DNA of 64,000 nt, taken from contig NZ_JARACO010000004.1 in the NCBI RefSeq assembly GCF_028765575.1, positions 62,001-126,000 of the forward strand. Direction: 5' to 3'. The notes beneath the pieces were generated by a model. That model was not told the origin of the DNA and searched no databases. It was given only the letters and a program-made list of their open reading frames with translations. Of this stretch, positions 45,156 to 56,073 are shown one piece after another. Every line of letters begins with the position of its first letter. Position 1 is the stretch's first letter. Source of the DNA: Aliivibrio sp. S3MY1. GTDB lineage: Bacteria > Pseudomonadota > Gammaproteobacteria > Enterobacterales > Vibrionaceae. The position numbers and the translations under genes are program-made.

Positions 45156-45917
45156 TTATTGTCCGTAATACATACAAATACGTTGGCCATTAACTTCATG
45201 GATATCAAATTCAGTTTCGTATATTTCTGATAATACGTCTTTTCTGATCACTTCAGCAACGGTGCCATTGGCTACCACCTTGCCTTTTTTAAGCGCCACA
45301 ATATTGTCTGAATAACATGATGCGAAGTTAATATCGTGAATAACAATAACAACCGCTTTACCTAGTTCATGAGCCAGCGTTTTAATGTTTTTCATGATCT
45401 GTAATGAATGTTTAATATCTAAGTTATTTAACGGCTCATCTAAAAAGACATAGTCCGTATCTTGTGCAACCACCATGGCAATGAATGCCAATTGACGCTG
45501 GCCGCCACTTAATTGGTCTAAATATTTATTCTGAATAGGCTCAAGATCTAAATAGCGAATTGCCTTATCCATCACTTCATTATCGTGCTTTGTTAGCTTA
45601 CCTTGGCTATAAGGAAAACGACCAAAAGCAACAAGCTCACGCACCGTAAAGCGCATGTTTAAATTATTTGATTGTCGAAGTACTGCTAATTTTTTTGCTA
45701 ACGCTTTTGTGTCCCAATCCACCACTTCTTGGTTTTCAATGAGCACACTGCCACTGTCTTTGGTTAATAAACGGCTTGCCATAGACAACACGGTACTTTT
45801 ACCTGCACCATTAGGCCCAATGATCGACGTCACTTCACCTTTAATAAAAGAAGCAGAAGCTTGATCAACCACTTTTTGCTGACCAAATGATTTTGATAGT
45901 TGAGATAATGAAATCAT
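45156..45917 (-). CDS. Ferric siderophore ABC transporter ATPase
   Basis: The 253-residue protein has Walker A GPNGAGKST, signature LSGGQRQL, Walker B YVFLDEP and switch histidine VIHDINF, as in FecE/VctC-type iron ATPases. It drives the two FecCD permeases encoded just upstream and lies 8 bases after the second one. The set resembles VctPDGC of V. cholerae or FatBCDE of V. anguillarum, which import catechol-type siderophores; which one is not decided here. Confidence 0.93.
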   Translation of the reverse strand: MISLSQLSKSFGQQKVVDQASASFIKGEVTSIIGPNGAGKSTVLSMASRLLTKDSGSVLIENQEVVDWDTKALAKKLAVLRQSNNLNMRFTVRELVAFGRFPYSQGKLTKHDNEVMDKAIRYLDLEPIQNKYLDQLSGGQRQLAFIAMVVAQDTDYVFLDEPLNNLDIKHSLQIMKNIKTLAHELGKAVVIVIHDINFASCYSDNIVALKKGKVVANGTVAEVIRKDVLSEIYETEFDIHEVNGQRICMYYGQ

Positions 45918-45925
45918 ACGTTTCT

Positions 45926-46876
45926 CTATTGAATTTTTTGTCTAACTAACAGCGATAAGAAGTACAAACCACCGATAAAATTAATCACTACGCTTAATGT
46001 CGTTTCAAACTTAAAGATATTCTCAATTGCCCATTGCCCTGAAAGCAGCATCGACATCGCCATTAAGCTGCTTCCCAGTAGCAAAGTTCGGTGACGATAG
46101 GTATGGAAAAACTCTTTTGCTAAATTCGCCACTAATAAACCAAAGAACATCACAGGGCCAACTAACGCAGTAGATACTGAAATTAAGATAGCCACTAAAA
46201 TAAGCACCTGCTTGGTTATTTTACCCACATCAACGCCTAGACTGGTCGCGTTATCGTTATCAAGCCAGAATACATCAAGCACGTTCGACATCCGAAATAG
46301 CACAGCACTAATTAGCAATAATGGGACAACACAAAAATAAACTAAGTCTTTGTTAATATTATTAAAACTAGCAAACATACTTGATTGGATCGAAGCAAAG
46401 TCGTTTGGGTCAATCAGCATCATAAAAGATGAAGATACGTTTGAAAAAAGCTGACCAAAGATCACACCAAGCAATAATAAAGTAATCACATTACTGTTGT
46501 TCTTTTTAAAATAAAAACCAAATAACAACAGAGAAAACCCGACCATTATCACCACTGACATAGCAAAGTTTACAAAAGGGTTTAATAAGAAAACACTAAA
46601 GCTGCCAAAAATAACCACAACCAATACTTGAGTAAGCAAATACAAGGCATCAAACCCCATAATACTTGGCGTTAAAATACGGTTATGTGTAATGGTTTGA
46701 AATACCAAAGATGACTGTGCAATCGCAATACTGGCTAAGATCATCGCTAAGACTTTAGGCACACGACGCGATAGAAAGTATTCATAATTGGAGGCATCAA
46801 GCCCAATACCAATAAACAAAAAGGTGAATAAAACGGTTATGAAAGCCAATGCCGTTAGTTTAATTGAATCAGACAT
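45926..46876 (-). CDS. Ferric siderophore ABC transporter permease (second)
   Basis: This FecCD-type permease has 316 residues from the ATG at 46876, behind AAGGTAAG, with about nine hydrophobic segments. Marks are RRVPKVLAMILASIAIAQSS, GVIFGQLFSNVSSSFMML and VGPVMFFGLLVANLAKEFF. Its start overlaps the end of the upstream permease by eight bases, so the two are translationally coupled and form a heterodimer. Confidence 0.92.
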   Translation of the reverse strand: MSDSIKLTALAFITVLFTFLFIGIGLDASNYEYFLSRRVPKVLAMILASIAIAQSSLVFQTITHNRILTPSIMGFDALYLLTQVLVVVIFGSFSVFLLNPFVNFAMSVVIMVGFSLLLFGFYFKKNNSNVITLLLLGVIFGQLFSNVSSSFMMLIDPNDFASIQSSMFASFNNINKDLVYFCVVPLLLISAVLFRMSNVLDVFWLDNDNATSLGVDVGKITKQVLILVAILISVSTALVGPVMFFGLLVANLAKEFFHTYRHRTLLLGSSLMAMSMLLSGQWAIENIFKFETTLSVVINFIGGLYFLSLLVRQKIQ

Positions 46877-47804
46877 TCTGCTTACCTTTAACGATAAAGA
46901 AAATAAACACCATTCCACCAAGAATACTAATGATCATAGAGATTGGGATTTCATAAGGGAAAATAATCACACGTCCTACAACGTCACACACAAGAATTAA
47001 TATCGCGCCAACAATCGCCGTTAGAGGGATGTTTCTGCGTAAGTTATCACCATAAAACTGAGCAACTAAGTTTGGTACGATTAAACCAAGAAAAGGCAAT
47101 TGACCAACAATCATCACTACCGTTGCTGACATAACAGAGACTAAAATAATGCCTAAAAATAGAATTTTCTTGTACTTCAACCCAATATTGGTCGCAAAAT
47201 CTTTCCCCATGCCAACCGCAGATAAGCGAGTCGCGTACCAATAGCTGATCACAGAAATTGGCACCGCAATATATAGCAACTCATAGTTACCTTGCAGAAT
47301 ATTGGCGAAATTCGCGACCGTCCATGCCGAAAGGTTCTGTACTGCATCATATTTATAAGCCACGAACGTTGCTGCAGAAGAGACAACGTTACCAAAAATA
47401 ATACCAATTAATGGCACATAGATAGCATTTTTAAATTGAATACGATGAATGAATTGAATAAAAAGAAGTGTGCCGCCAATCGCCATTGCAAAAATTAGCA
47501 ATAAGTTATCGCCATGCCCAAAGATCACTAAGCTCAAGACATAACCCAACATTGCACACTCGATGGTGCCAGAAGTTGATGGGGCTGCAAATCGGTTTTG
47601 GCTGATCTGTTGCATGATTAAGCCTGCAATACTCAGGCCAGCACCAGATAATAAAATAGCCAATAAACGTGGGAGACGACTGACAACAAGGAGTTCTAGA
47701 GCTTCTGTATCTCCTCGAAAAATAGCGGACAAAGATAAGTCAGCCACACCGATAAATACCGAAGCAAAGCTCAACACAATAAGAACAAGCAATAACTTTT
47801 TCAA
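46869..47804 (-). CDS. Ferric siderophore ABC transporter permease (first)
   Basis: The second FecCD-type permease has SRLPRLLAILLSGAGLSIAG, a motif common to this family, then IFGNVVSSAATFVAY and VGQLPFLGLIVPNLVAQFYG. The start is taken as the TTG at 47804 (MKKLLLVLIV), six bases after GAGG; another TTG at 47825 has no ribosome site. It lies 84 bases after the binding-protein gene and has about 311 residues. Confidence 0.9.
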   Translation of the reverse strand: MKKLLLVLIVLSFASVFIGVADLSLSAIFRGDTEALELLVVSRLPRLLAILLSGAGLSIAGLIMQQISQNRFAAPSTSGTIECAMLGYVLSLVIFGHGDNLLLIFAMAIGGTLLFIQFIHRIQFKNAIYVPLIGIIFGNVVSSAATFVAYKYDAVQNLSAWTVANFANILQGNYELLYIAVPISVISYWYATRLSAVGMGKDFATNIGLKYKKILFLGIILVSVMSATVVMIVGQLPFLGLIVPNLVAQFYGDNLRRNIPLTAIVGAILILVCDVVGRVIIFPYEIPISMIISILGGMVFIFFIVKGKQNV

Positions 47805-47888
47805 AGCTAACCTCAGCCTGCACAAAGCGTGCTATCTCAAAGAAATAGCACGCTCTACAGTGGAATTAAAAATAAATAATGATCAAAC

Positions 47889-48794
47889 TTAAAGATGAAT
47901 AGACTGTTTTACATCAGCAATCATTTGGTCTGTTGCGGTAACACCAGCAATAGCTAAATACCATGCATTAATATCAAGATAAGTTAAACTGTCGTTCTTA
48001 TAAGCATCGGTAGCTTTCACTAATGGGTTAGCAAACTCTTCACGTGTGCGACTTTTATCTTTGTTAATTAACTTATCTTTATCAACAATAAGAAGGTTTG
48101 ATGGGTTTACGTCACGAATAAATTCATACGAAACTAAATCGCCATGGCGAGATTCTTTAATTCCGTCAACCGCTTCTTGAAATCCGAAATCTTTATAAAT
48201 AGAAGAAAAGCGTGAGTGAGCACCAAACGTCGTGATATTACCACCAGCACTCATTACTGTTAGTGCCGCAATTTTGTTTTCTTTGTTGTGCTCAGCAATC
48301 GCTTTAAACTCTGCATCTACACTCGCTATTTTCTCTTCAACTTTATCTTGAATTTCAAATACATTACCTAGCATACGCCATTGTTGCTGTGTACTCTGCC
48401 AATAGCTTTTTGAATCCGCAGTAAATACGATTGTTGGTGCGATTTCAGATAACTCTTTATACGCTTTAACTGCACGAGAACCAATAATGATCACATCCGG
48501 TTTTTGCATATAAATGGTTTCAAAGTCTGGCTCACTTAAACTACCAGAAGAAGCAAACTCTTTTGCTTTATATTTTAATAGATATGGAGGCATTGTGGTT
48601 GCTTGAGTAACCGCTACTGGTTTGATACCAAAATAGTCAATGGCGTCTAAAGTTCCCGTTCCGATAACAACAACACGTTGAGGTTTTGTTTCAAGCGTTG
48701 TTTTACCTAATTGGTGAGAAACGGTAATAGTTTCAGCATAACTTGATGCAGAAACCAGTAAACCAAATAACATTATAGCGATATTTTTTTTCAT
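47889..48794 (-). CDS. Periplasmic ferric siderophore-binding protein
   Basis: This 301-residue protein (ATG at 48794) starts with a signal peptide (KKNIAIMLFGLLVSASSYA) and has the class III binding-protein fold: PQRVVVIGTGTLDAIDYFGI, then EPDFETIYMQKPDVIIIGSR. The sequence is of the VctP/FatB/CeuE type, which bind catechol siderophores such as enterobactin or vibriobactin products. It is the first gene of the five-gene operon, and a Fur-box-like sequence lies 43 bases upstream. An earlier in-frame TTG at 48809 is less likely. Confidence 0.92.
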   Translation of the reverse strand: MKKNIAIMLFGLLVSASSYAETITVSHQLGKTTLETKPQRVVVIGTGTLDAIDYFGIKPVAVTQATTMPPYLLKYKAKEFASSGSLSEPDFETIYMQKPDVIIIGSRAVKAYKELSEIAPTIVFTADSKSYWQSTQQQWRMLGNVFEIQDKVEEKIASVDAEFKAIAEHNKENKIAALTVMSAGGNITTFGAHSRFSSIYKDFGFQEAVDGIKESRHGDLVSYEFIRDVNPSNLLIVDKDKLINKDKSRTREEFANPLVKATDAYKNDSLTYLDINAWYLAIAGVTATDQMIADVKQSIHL

Positions 48795-48837
48795 CTTCTT
48801 TACACTCAAGTGATAATTGTTCGTATTTAAAAGCCAC

Positions 48838-48856
48838 TATAATGAAAACGATTCGT
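48838..48856. promoter_or_regulatory. Candidate Fur box
   Basis: TATAATGAAAACGATTCGT matches the 19-base Fur consensus at about 12 positions and lies in the promoter region of the siderophore operon. A weaker partial match lies at 48811-48829. The expected effect is repression under iron-rich conditions. Confidence 0.6.
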
Positions 48857-48937
48857 ATTCACCAGAATAAAAAAGTAAAGATTGTAAAGGCGTACTTAAT
48901 GTAAGGTTTATTGCGTTCAAAGAGGTGCTTTTAGATA

Positions 48938-51900
48938 CAAATACGCTGCCTGTGCGGCAGTGAACTTCTCGCGCGTCGAACTGGAACAACGAGCCGTTTT
49001 CTAAGCTGCCTGTGCGGCAGTGAACAGCCGATGATCACAATTAGAACAGGCGGTAATTTTCTAAGCTGCCTGTGCGGCAGTGAACAATGAGCGTACTTAT
49101 ACAAAAGAGCAAATTTCTTTCTAAGCTGCCTGTGCGGCAGTGAACCTTGATAATCACTTGGTTGATGGACTACGTTTTTTCTAAGCTGCCTGTGCGGCAG
49201 TGAACTACACGATCAAGCTATTGGGTTTTCTGATTACTTTCTAAGCTCCCTGTGCGGCAGTGAACCGTCAAAACCTGTTAACTCTTTTATTCTGTATTTT
49301 CTAAGCTGCCTGTGCGGCAGTGAACAAAACATATCAGGCAATGACGCTAGAGCTATTTTTCTAAGCTGCCTGTGCGGCAGTGAACTTGCTTTTGTCGTTG
49401 CTTGTGCTTCGTTCTGCTTTCTAAGCTGCCTGTGCGGCAGTGAACTTACTGATGTTACTGCAACCCATTCACCTTTTTTTCTAAGCTGCCTGTGCGGCAG
49501 TGAACCGTTCAGCAGTTCGGTTTATGGCATTCGTGCATTTCTAAGCTGCCTGTGCGGCAGTGAACGTTTAGCGATACGCTGGATAATGACCGTATCATTT
49601 CTAAGCTGCCTGTGCGGCAGTGAACGGAAAGACATTCTTTGCATTATCAAAGGCTGTTTTCTAAGCTGCCTGTGCGGCAGTGAACAATATGCTTCACATT
49701 TAAAGCTGTACGTTTCTTTTCTAAGCTGCCTGTGCGGCAGTGAACTAACCAAATGGGAGGAGCGAGAGTTAAGCCGTTTTCTAAGCTGCCTGTGCGGCAG
49801 TGAACGAGAGCTCTATAACGCGCACGACAATCATCCTTTTCTAAGCTGCCTGTGCGGCAGTGAACCGACTTTGATATCAGCTCAATATTCGCTTCAATTT
49901 CTAAGCTGCCTGTGCGGCAGTGAACTATTGGCGGACTGCTCTAGCTGGAGTCGTTGTTTTCTAAGCTGCCTGTGCGGCAGTGAACTGATAGGCTCGACCC
50001 CATGAAATACGTTTAAATTTCTAAGCTGCCTGTGCGGCAGTGAACAAAACGGTGACGTAAAACACAAAGGTGCTTACTTTCTAAGCTGCCTGTGCGGCAG
50101 TGAACATGTAATAAATGACGGTCGTATGTTCGTTATGTTTCTAAGCTGCCTGTGCGGCAGTGAACTTGGTAAAGGTTATTTAGCATTAAAACGCGTATTT
50201 CTAAGCTGCCTGTGCGGCAGTGAACATGTTGGGGTTAGGATAGTAGGTGATATTCAATTTCTAAGCTGCCTGTGCGGCAGTGAACAAAACTCCTGAAGCG
50301 TTTTCATACCCTAAGCATTTCTAAGCTGCCTGTGCGGCAGTGAACATTAAGCCGCTTCCACTTGTTGCTCATCATTATTTCTAAGCTGCCTGTGCGGCAG
50401 TGAACGTGGCGGCGTTGGTGTATTGGTTGCGGGCGGTTTTCTAAGCTGCCTGTGCGGCAGTGAACATAATGCTGAATATTAGGATATAAACATTGGGTTT
50501 CTAAGCTGCCTGTGCGGCAGTGAACGAGGAGGAGATACTGGAGGCGGTAGTTCTGGATTTCTAAGCTGCCTGTGCGGCAGTGAACTAACGCAAGTTAATT
50601 ATTCAAGCATTCGAGCTTTTCTAAGCTGCCTGTGCGGCAGTGAACAGCAAGAATTTTCCTACCAAATGGCGCGTACTTTTCTAAGCTGCCTGTGCGGCAG
50701 TGAACCGTGACTTACCTTATGAACCTGGCGTACCCGTTTTCTAAGCTGCCTGTGCGGCAGTGAACGATTGAGAAAGAAACCAAAGTAGACGCTGGATTTT
50801 CTAAGCTGCCTGTGCGGCAGTGAACTTAGATAAGCCAGAAGAAGTAAAGCGTTGGATTTTCTAAGCTGCCTGTGCGGCAGTGAACGTAACGCTTCGTCGA
50901 TAGCTTCAGCGCGAAGATTTCTAAGCTGCCTGTGCGGCAGTGAACGTAATTGAACTCCAAGCCTATCAAATGGAATTTTTCTAAGCTGCCTGTGCGGCAG
51001 TGAACTTTAACCTTAGAAGAAAAAGCTCTCCACAATTTTTCTAAGCTGCCTGTGCGGCAGTGAACCCTTACACACTGGAAGTGGAAGCTTATCTCCATTT
51101 CTAAGCTGCCTGTGCGGCAGTGAACGGAAGCGGTGATTCCGCACAACGTCGGCGGTTTTTCTAAGCTGCCTGTGCGGCAGTGAACGTGTTTCATCGATAG
51201 GGGATAGTTCTTGGTTTTTTCTAAGCTGCCTGTGCGGCAGTGAACGTGATGAGTTAGAAGCTCAAGCTGAAATGTTATTTCTAAGCTGCCTGTGCGGCAG
51301 TGAACACTATCAGGAAATACCAGCTGGTGCAGGTAAGTTTCTAAGCTGCCTGTGCGGCAGTGAACTGTCGTTTACTACTGATGTATTCCATTGTTGATTT
51401 CTAAGCTGCCTGTGCGGCAGTGAACAATATCAACCCATGCATCAGCTCGATACTCTTTTTCTAAGCTGCCTGTGCGGCAGTGAACTGGTAGGTTTTGAAT
51501 TTCGGCTTCGTTGCCGTTTTCTAAGCTGCCTGTGCGGCAGTGAACGTGATGAGTTAGAAGCTCAAGCTGAAATGTTATTTCTAAGCTGCCTGTGCGGCAG
51601 TGAACAAATAATGGTGCGTTTAATCAAACTACGCATTTTTCTAAGCTGCCTGTGCGGCAGTGAACACTCTATCGCGCCTTATTCATTGGCTACCACTTTT
51701 CTAAGCTGCCTGTGCGGCAGTGAACGCATCAGAGGTTGTGAATTTTGCAGGAGACAATTTCTAAGCTGCCTGTGCGGCAGTGAACGGGGTGCTTGGTGGG
51801 CAATTCGGGTTCGTCACTTTCTAAGCTGCCTGTGCGGCAGTGAACGACACGCACCACAACCACGACCGCGCCCGTTTTTTCTAAGCTGCCTGTGCGGCAG

Positions 51901-54900
51901 TGAACCCGGCGTGGTGTCCAGAGTTTTCGCGAGGTATTTTCTAAGCTGCCTGTGCGGCAGTGAACATGTAACTGAAAAATTTAATGTTACGCCAAATTTT
52001 CTAAGCTGCCTGTGCGGCAGTGAACCAATATAAACACCGGGTACTAATGCATTGTTTTTTCTAAGCTGCCTGTGCGGCAGTGAACTTGCGCGTGTTGCTT
52101 TTGCAAGTGTTTCAAGTTTTCTAAGCTGCCTGTGCGGCAGTGAACATTAGCTCACGATTTACTGTCACTCTCGCAACTTTCTAAGCTGCCTGTGCGGCAG
52201 TGAACATCTAATGAACGCTGCGCTTGGTATTTCAGGTTTTCTAAGCTGCCTGTGCGGCAGTGAACTGTATAAAAGCGAATTAAGTCTGCTTCCATCATTT
52301 CTAAGCTGCCTGTGCGGCAGTGAACTTCACATACTCTGAGAAATCGGAATACATCAATTTCTAAGCTGCCTGTGCGGCAGTGAACTTTAACGGTCTTTTG
52401 AAGATCTTTAAATTCACTTTCTAAGCTGCCTGTGCGGCAGTGAACGTCTATGGCGCGATTGAATTTACCTGAATAAATTTCTAAGCTGCCTGTGCGGCAG
52501 TGAACGGTTACTTCGCTTAACAACTGCATGAGCGTTGTTTCTAAGCTGCCTGTGCGGCAGTGAACAAGTGCAAGGCGTAAACACTCCGGTTGAGGTATTT
52601 CTAAGCTGCCTGTGCGGCAGTGAACTAACAAATGTAAATCAGGGTGTTAATTTTCTTTTTCTAAGCTGCCTGTGCGGCAGTGAACTCATTGGTAAAATCA
52701 CCTTGGACCACGTTGTTTTTCTAAGCTGCCTGTGCGGCAGTGAACGTGCGGTCCGTCTTCAGGACTTTGGGGCCGATTTTCTAAGCTGCCTGTGCGGCAG
52801 TGAACTTAGACAGTGCGGCATGAACAGATAGCAATAGTTTCTAAGCTGCCTGTGCGGCAGTGAACTTGTTAAAAAAGCGAAGTTTTTCTTTGAGAACTTT
52901 CTAAGCTGCCTGTGCGGCAGTGAACACTGGTTAATGAATGCGATGATTCGACAGTATTTTCTAAGCTGCCTGTGCGGCAGTGAACTCAAGTAGTTTTTTA
53001 GTTATACCTGGTTGAGTTTTCTAAGCTGCCTGTGCGGCAGTGAACGGAACGGAGCAATACACTACATTTTCTCAGTATTTCTAAGCTGCCTGTGCGGCAG
53101 TGAACTACTAAAAGAAGCAGACACTACGCCATGGGCATTTCTAAGCTGCCTGTGCGGCAGTGAACGTGACTAAAAAAAATAATCGAGTCCAATAGGTTTT
53201 CTAAGCTGCCTGTGCGGCAGTGAACATTATAAATACCACTTAATCTCTCTAATAGTTTTTCTAAGCTGCCTGTGCGGCAGTGAACCCACTCGCGGCGTTG
53301 CTTCCACCTTTTAGTATTTTCTAAGCTGCCTGTGCGGCAGTGAACACATAGGAACAAAAGGTGTTGCTGCAATGGCTTTTCTAAGCTGCCTGTGCGGCAG
53401 TGAACTGAATGATGTATCTCACTCTGTGATCGCACTTTTTCTAAGCTGCCTGTGCGGCAGTGAACGGAGGTGTGGCAGCAACGGCTGGTCTTATGTGTTT
53501 CTAAGCTGCCTGTGCGGCAGTGAACTAGTAAGAGATCAATCAAGTGAGCGCCCTTACTTTCTAAGCTGCCTGTGCGGCAGTGAACGAAATACCAAGCGCA
53601 GCGTTCATTAGATTGATTTTCTAAGCTGCCTGTGCGGCAGTGAACCGCTCGGCATTGTCACTGCGGTTCAAATGGAGTTTCTAAGCTGCCTGTGCGGCAG
53701 TGAACATGGGCACTTAAAATCATTTCACGCGCTGTTTTTTCTAAGCTGCCTGTGCGGCAGTGAACAAGGTACTCCGGTTCTGTGCATTCTTGATAATTTT
53801 CTAAGCTGCCTGTGCGGCAGTGAACTATATAGCTGCTCAGACGGCGGAATTTCTAAATTTCTAAGCTGCCTGTGCGGCAGTGAACTAAGAAAAACGCCGG
53901 AACTAACAATCAACTCATTTCTAAGCTGCCTGTGCGGCAGTGAACAATATCGGAGTTGCAGATAACCCAGCTCACAATTTCTAAGCTGCCTGTGCGGCAG
54001 TGAACTGATTTTAAGTGCCCATAAGGGTCTGGATCTATTTCTAAGCTGCCTGTGCGGCAGTGAACGTTAGTTATGATCTGGTGCAAAAGTCATCTGATTT
54101 CTAAGCTGCCTGTGCGGCAGTGAACCGATATCTCCAGTGTTTACCACGTTCCCTGATTTTCTAAGCTGCCTGTGCGGCAGTGAACCAAAAAGATCATCCC
54201 TTAAGTCGACTTCTTCATTTCTAAGCTGCCTGTGCGGCAGTGAACTATGGGCCGTTCGCGTTCCTGAGAGTGCGCTATTTCTAAGCTGCCTGTGCGGCAG
54301 TGAACTTGCGGTTTCACCTTGAGTCAACATTGCATCATTTCTAAGCTGCCTGTGCGGCAGTGAACATTCATCAACATCACGAGTAACGTAAAGAGATTTT
54401 CTAAGCTGCCTGTGCGGCAGTGAACTCTGAACCTTTGCCACCAAAGCAAGGCTTTGCTTTCTAAGCTGCCTGTGCGGCAGTGAACAGCTGCCGCCCTCAC
54501 CGTTAAACCACGACACATTTCTAAGCTGCCTGTGCGGCAGTGAACTATGAAGGGTATAAGAGTTCATGGGTTGATGATTTCTAAGCTGCCTGTGCGGCAG
54601 TGAACCATCGAGGGGATTTTGAGAAACGGCGGTAAGTTTTCTAAGCTGCCTGTGCGGCAGTGAACCTGTATGGGTTGAGGGCGCAGCTCCAGTTATTTTT
54701 CTAAGCTGCCTGTGCGGCAGTGAACTCACAGATTCGATTTTTCGACCAATCTTCACATTTCTAAGCTGCCTGTGCGGCAGTGAACTGTACTGGAATACTT
54801 TTCGCACACCTCTATGCTTTCTAAGCTGCCTGTGCGGCAGTGAACTTTCTTTAATCTCTTTAGTCTTTTCTTGTGCTTTTCTAAGCTGCCTGTGCGGCAG

Positions 54901-55385
54901 TGAACATCACATACCGCAAATTTTTTACCCATTTAACTTTCTAAGCTGCCTGTGCGGCAGTGAACTTGGTTTTGAAATTAGTGAGATCTTCAAGAAATTT
55001 CTAAGCTGCCTGTGCGGCAGTGAACACTGAAAAAGAAAAAACTATCTTCGACCGATGTTTCTAAGCTGCCTGTGCGGCAGTGAACATTCACAACGTTAAC
55101 CGAAAAAACGATGATGATTTCTAAGCTGCCTGTGCGGCAGTGAACGTTGATAAATGAAGTTTTTAGTTTTCTCTGTCTTTCTAAGCTGCCTGTGCGGCAG
55201 TGAACTGGAAAAGCTCTGAAGCTTGGTCTATCTTTGATTTCTAAGCTGCCTGTGCGGCAGTGAACCTAAAAACCACATCTTTTGATGCGAAATAGTATTT
55301 CTAAGCTGCCTGTGCGGCAGTGAACGATCCACTCCGTTGATGCCATTCGAGCCGATGTTTCTAAGCTGCCTGTGCGGCAGTGAAC
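48938..55385 (-). CRISPR. Type I-F CRISPR array, 108 repeats and 107 spacers
   Basis: A 28-base repeat recurs with an exact 60-base period, leaving 32-base spacers. In transcription sense (minus strand) it begins GTTCACTGCC and ends AGCTTAGAAA, with the stem CTGCC-GCACA-GGCAG that Cas6f cuts. Counting line by line gives 108 repeats and 107 spacers. The repeat farthest from the leader (48938-48965) has lost its terminal AGAAA half, as expected for the old end. One internal repeat (49238-49265) has a single change at 49248. One spacer is present twice (51246-51277 and 51546-51577). All other repeats seem identical by eye. The leader and cas genes are at the high-coordinate side. Confidence 0.98.
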
Positions 55386-55513
55386 AATAGAATATCAGCA
55401 CAAAAATAAGTTACAACAAGTAGATAAGCAAAAATATCCATTTTTACCTAATTTTTACTACCTATTGTAACTTACTGATTTTATTGACTCGTTTTTAAAG
55501 AGCAATTTTTTGG
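55386..55513 (-). promoter_or_regulatory. CRISPR leader with imperfect dyad
   Basis: The 128 bases between cas6f and the first full repeat are very AT-rich, as in I-F leaders. They hold an inverted repeat: 55408-55423 (AAGTTACAACAAGTAG) with 55458-55473 (CTACCTATTGTAACTT), pairing at 13 of 16 positions with nine consecutive matches at the outer end. This may bind a regulator or the integration machinery. I cannot place a clear IHF site or promoter by eye. Confidence 0.8.
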
Positions 55514-56065
55514 TTAAAACCAAGGAACCGTTGTTGATGAGCTTAATCCATAGCGATTAAACTGGCCTTCAACGGCTTTATCTTGCAATCCACCATGCTC
55601 AATGAATAACTTCATCACCTGCCCTGTGGATGTACTCTTTAATTGAACAAAGGGTAAGCGCAACATTTTTTGCTGTTCATTGCCAATTTTCAATGTCGCT
55701 TCTTCTTCACTCAACCAACCTTTAGCAATAGAACGCTTACGTTTATTATTAGCGCTTTTAGCTTGTTTGCGTTTTACACAGCGATACTGACACCCCTCAG
55801 GAACCAATAAAATTGATGTTTGAGAGCAATAATCACGTAAGCCTTTCAGCCAATTTATCTCAAATAATTGCTTCAAATCGCTTTCATTACCATGCAAACG
55901 CAAAGTATCTCCTAACGTTTTATCTACATTAGGAAAGCTAATACCAATATTACTGTCTTTCAGTTCCACCAAGGTTCGATGTAGCTTCGCCATTAAGTTA
56001 CTAATAAGCACAGGCTCTGACGCTTCTGGATCGGGTAATACTTTAATATCACAGTAAAATTTCAT
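55514..56065 (-). CDS. cas6f: CRISPR RNA endonuclease Cas6f (Csy4)
   Basis: Cas6f cuts the pre-crRNA at the 3' base of each repeat hairpin and stays bound to the product. The 183-residue protein has the catalytic histidine at position 29 (AKLHR), the same position as in Pseudomonas Csy4, a basic region RCVKRKQAKSANNKRKR that would hold the RNA stem, and the family C-terminus YGLSSSTTVPWF. It is the last cas gene, eight bases after cas7f and next to the leader. Confidence 0.96.
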   Translation of the reverse strand: MKFYCDIKVLPDPEASEPVLISNLMAKLHRTLVELKDSNIGISFPNVDKTLGDTLRLHGNESDLKQLFEINWLKGLRDYCSQTSILLVPEGCQYRCVKRKQAKSANNKRKRSIAKGWLSEEEATLKIGNEQQKMLRLPFVQLKSTSTGQVMKLFIEHGGLQDKAVEGQFNRYGLSSSTTVPWF

Positions 56066-56073
56066 GACAACCC

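Noticed and set aside
49522-54807. Long open frames in the array encoding repeated peptides such as FLSCLCGSE, VHCRTGSLE and SLPHRQLR
   Set aside because: The 60-base period is a multiple of three, so CRISPR repeats stay in frame and give periodic translations on both strands. They are a by-product of the array and not genes.
55386-55513. IHF site in the CRISPR leader
   Set aside because: Only weak partial matches to the IHF consensus were found in this AT-rich DNA, not enough for a feature.
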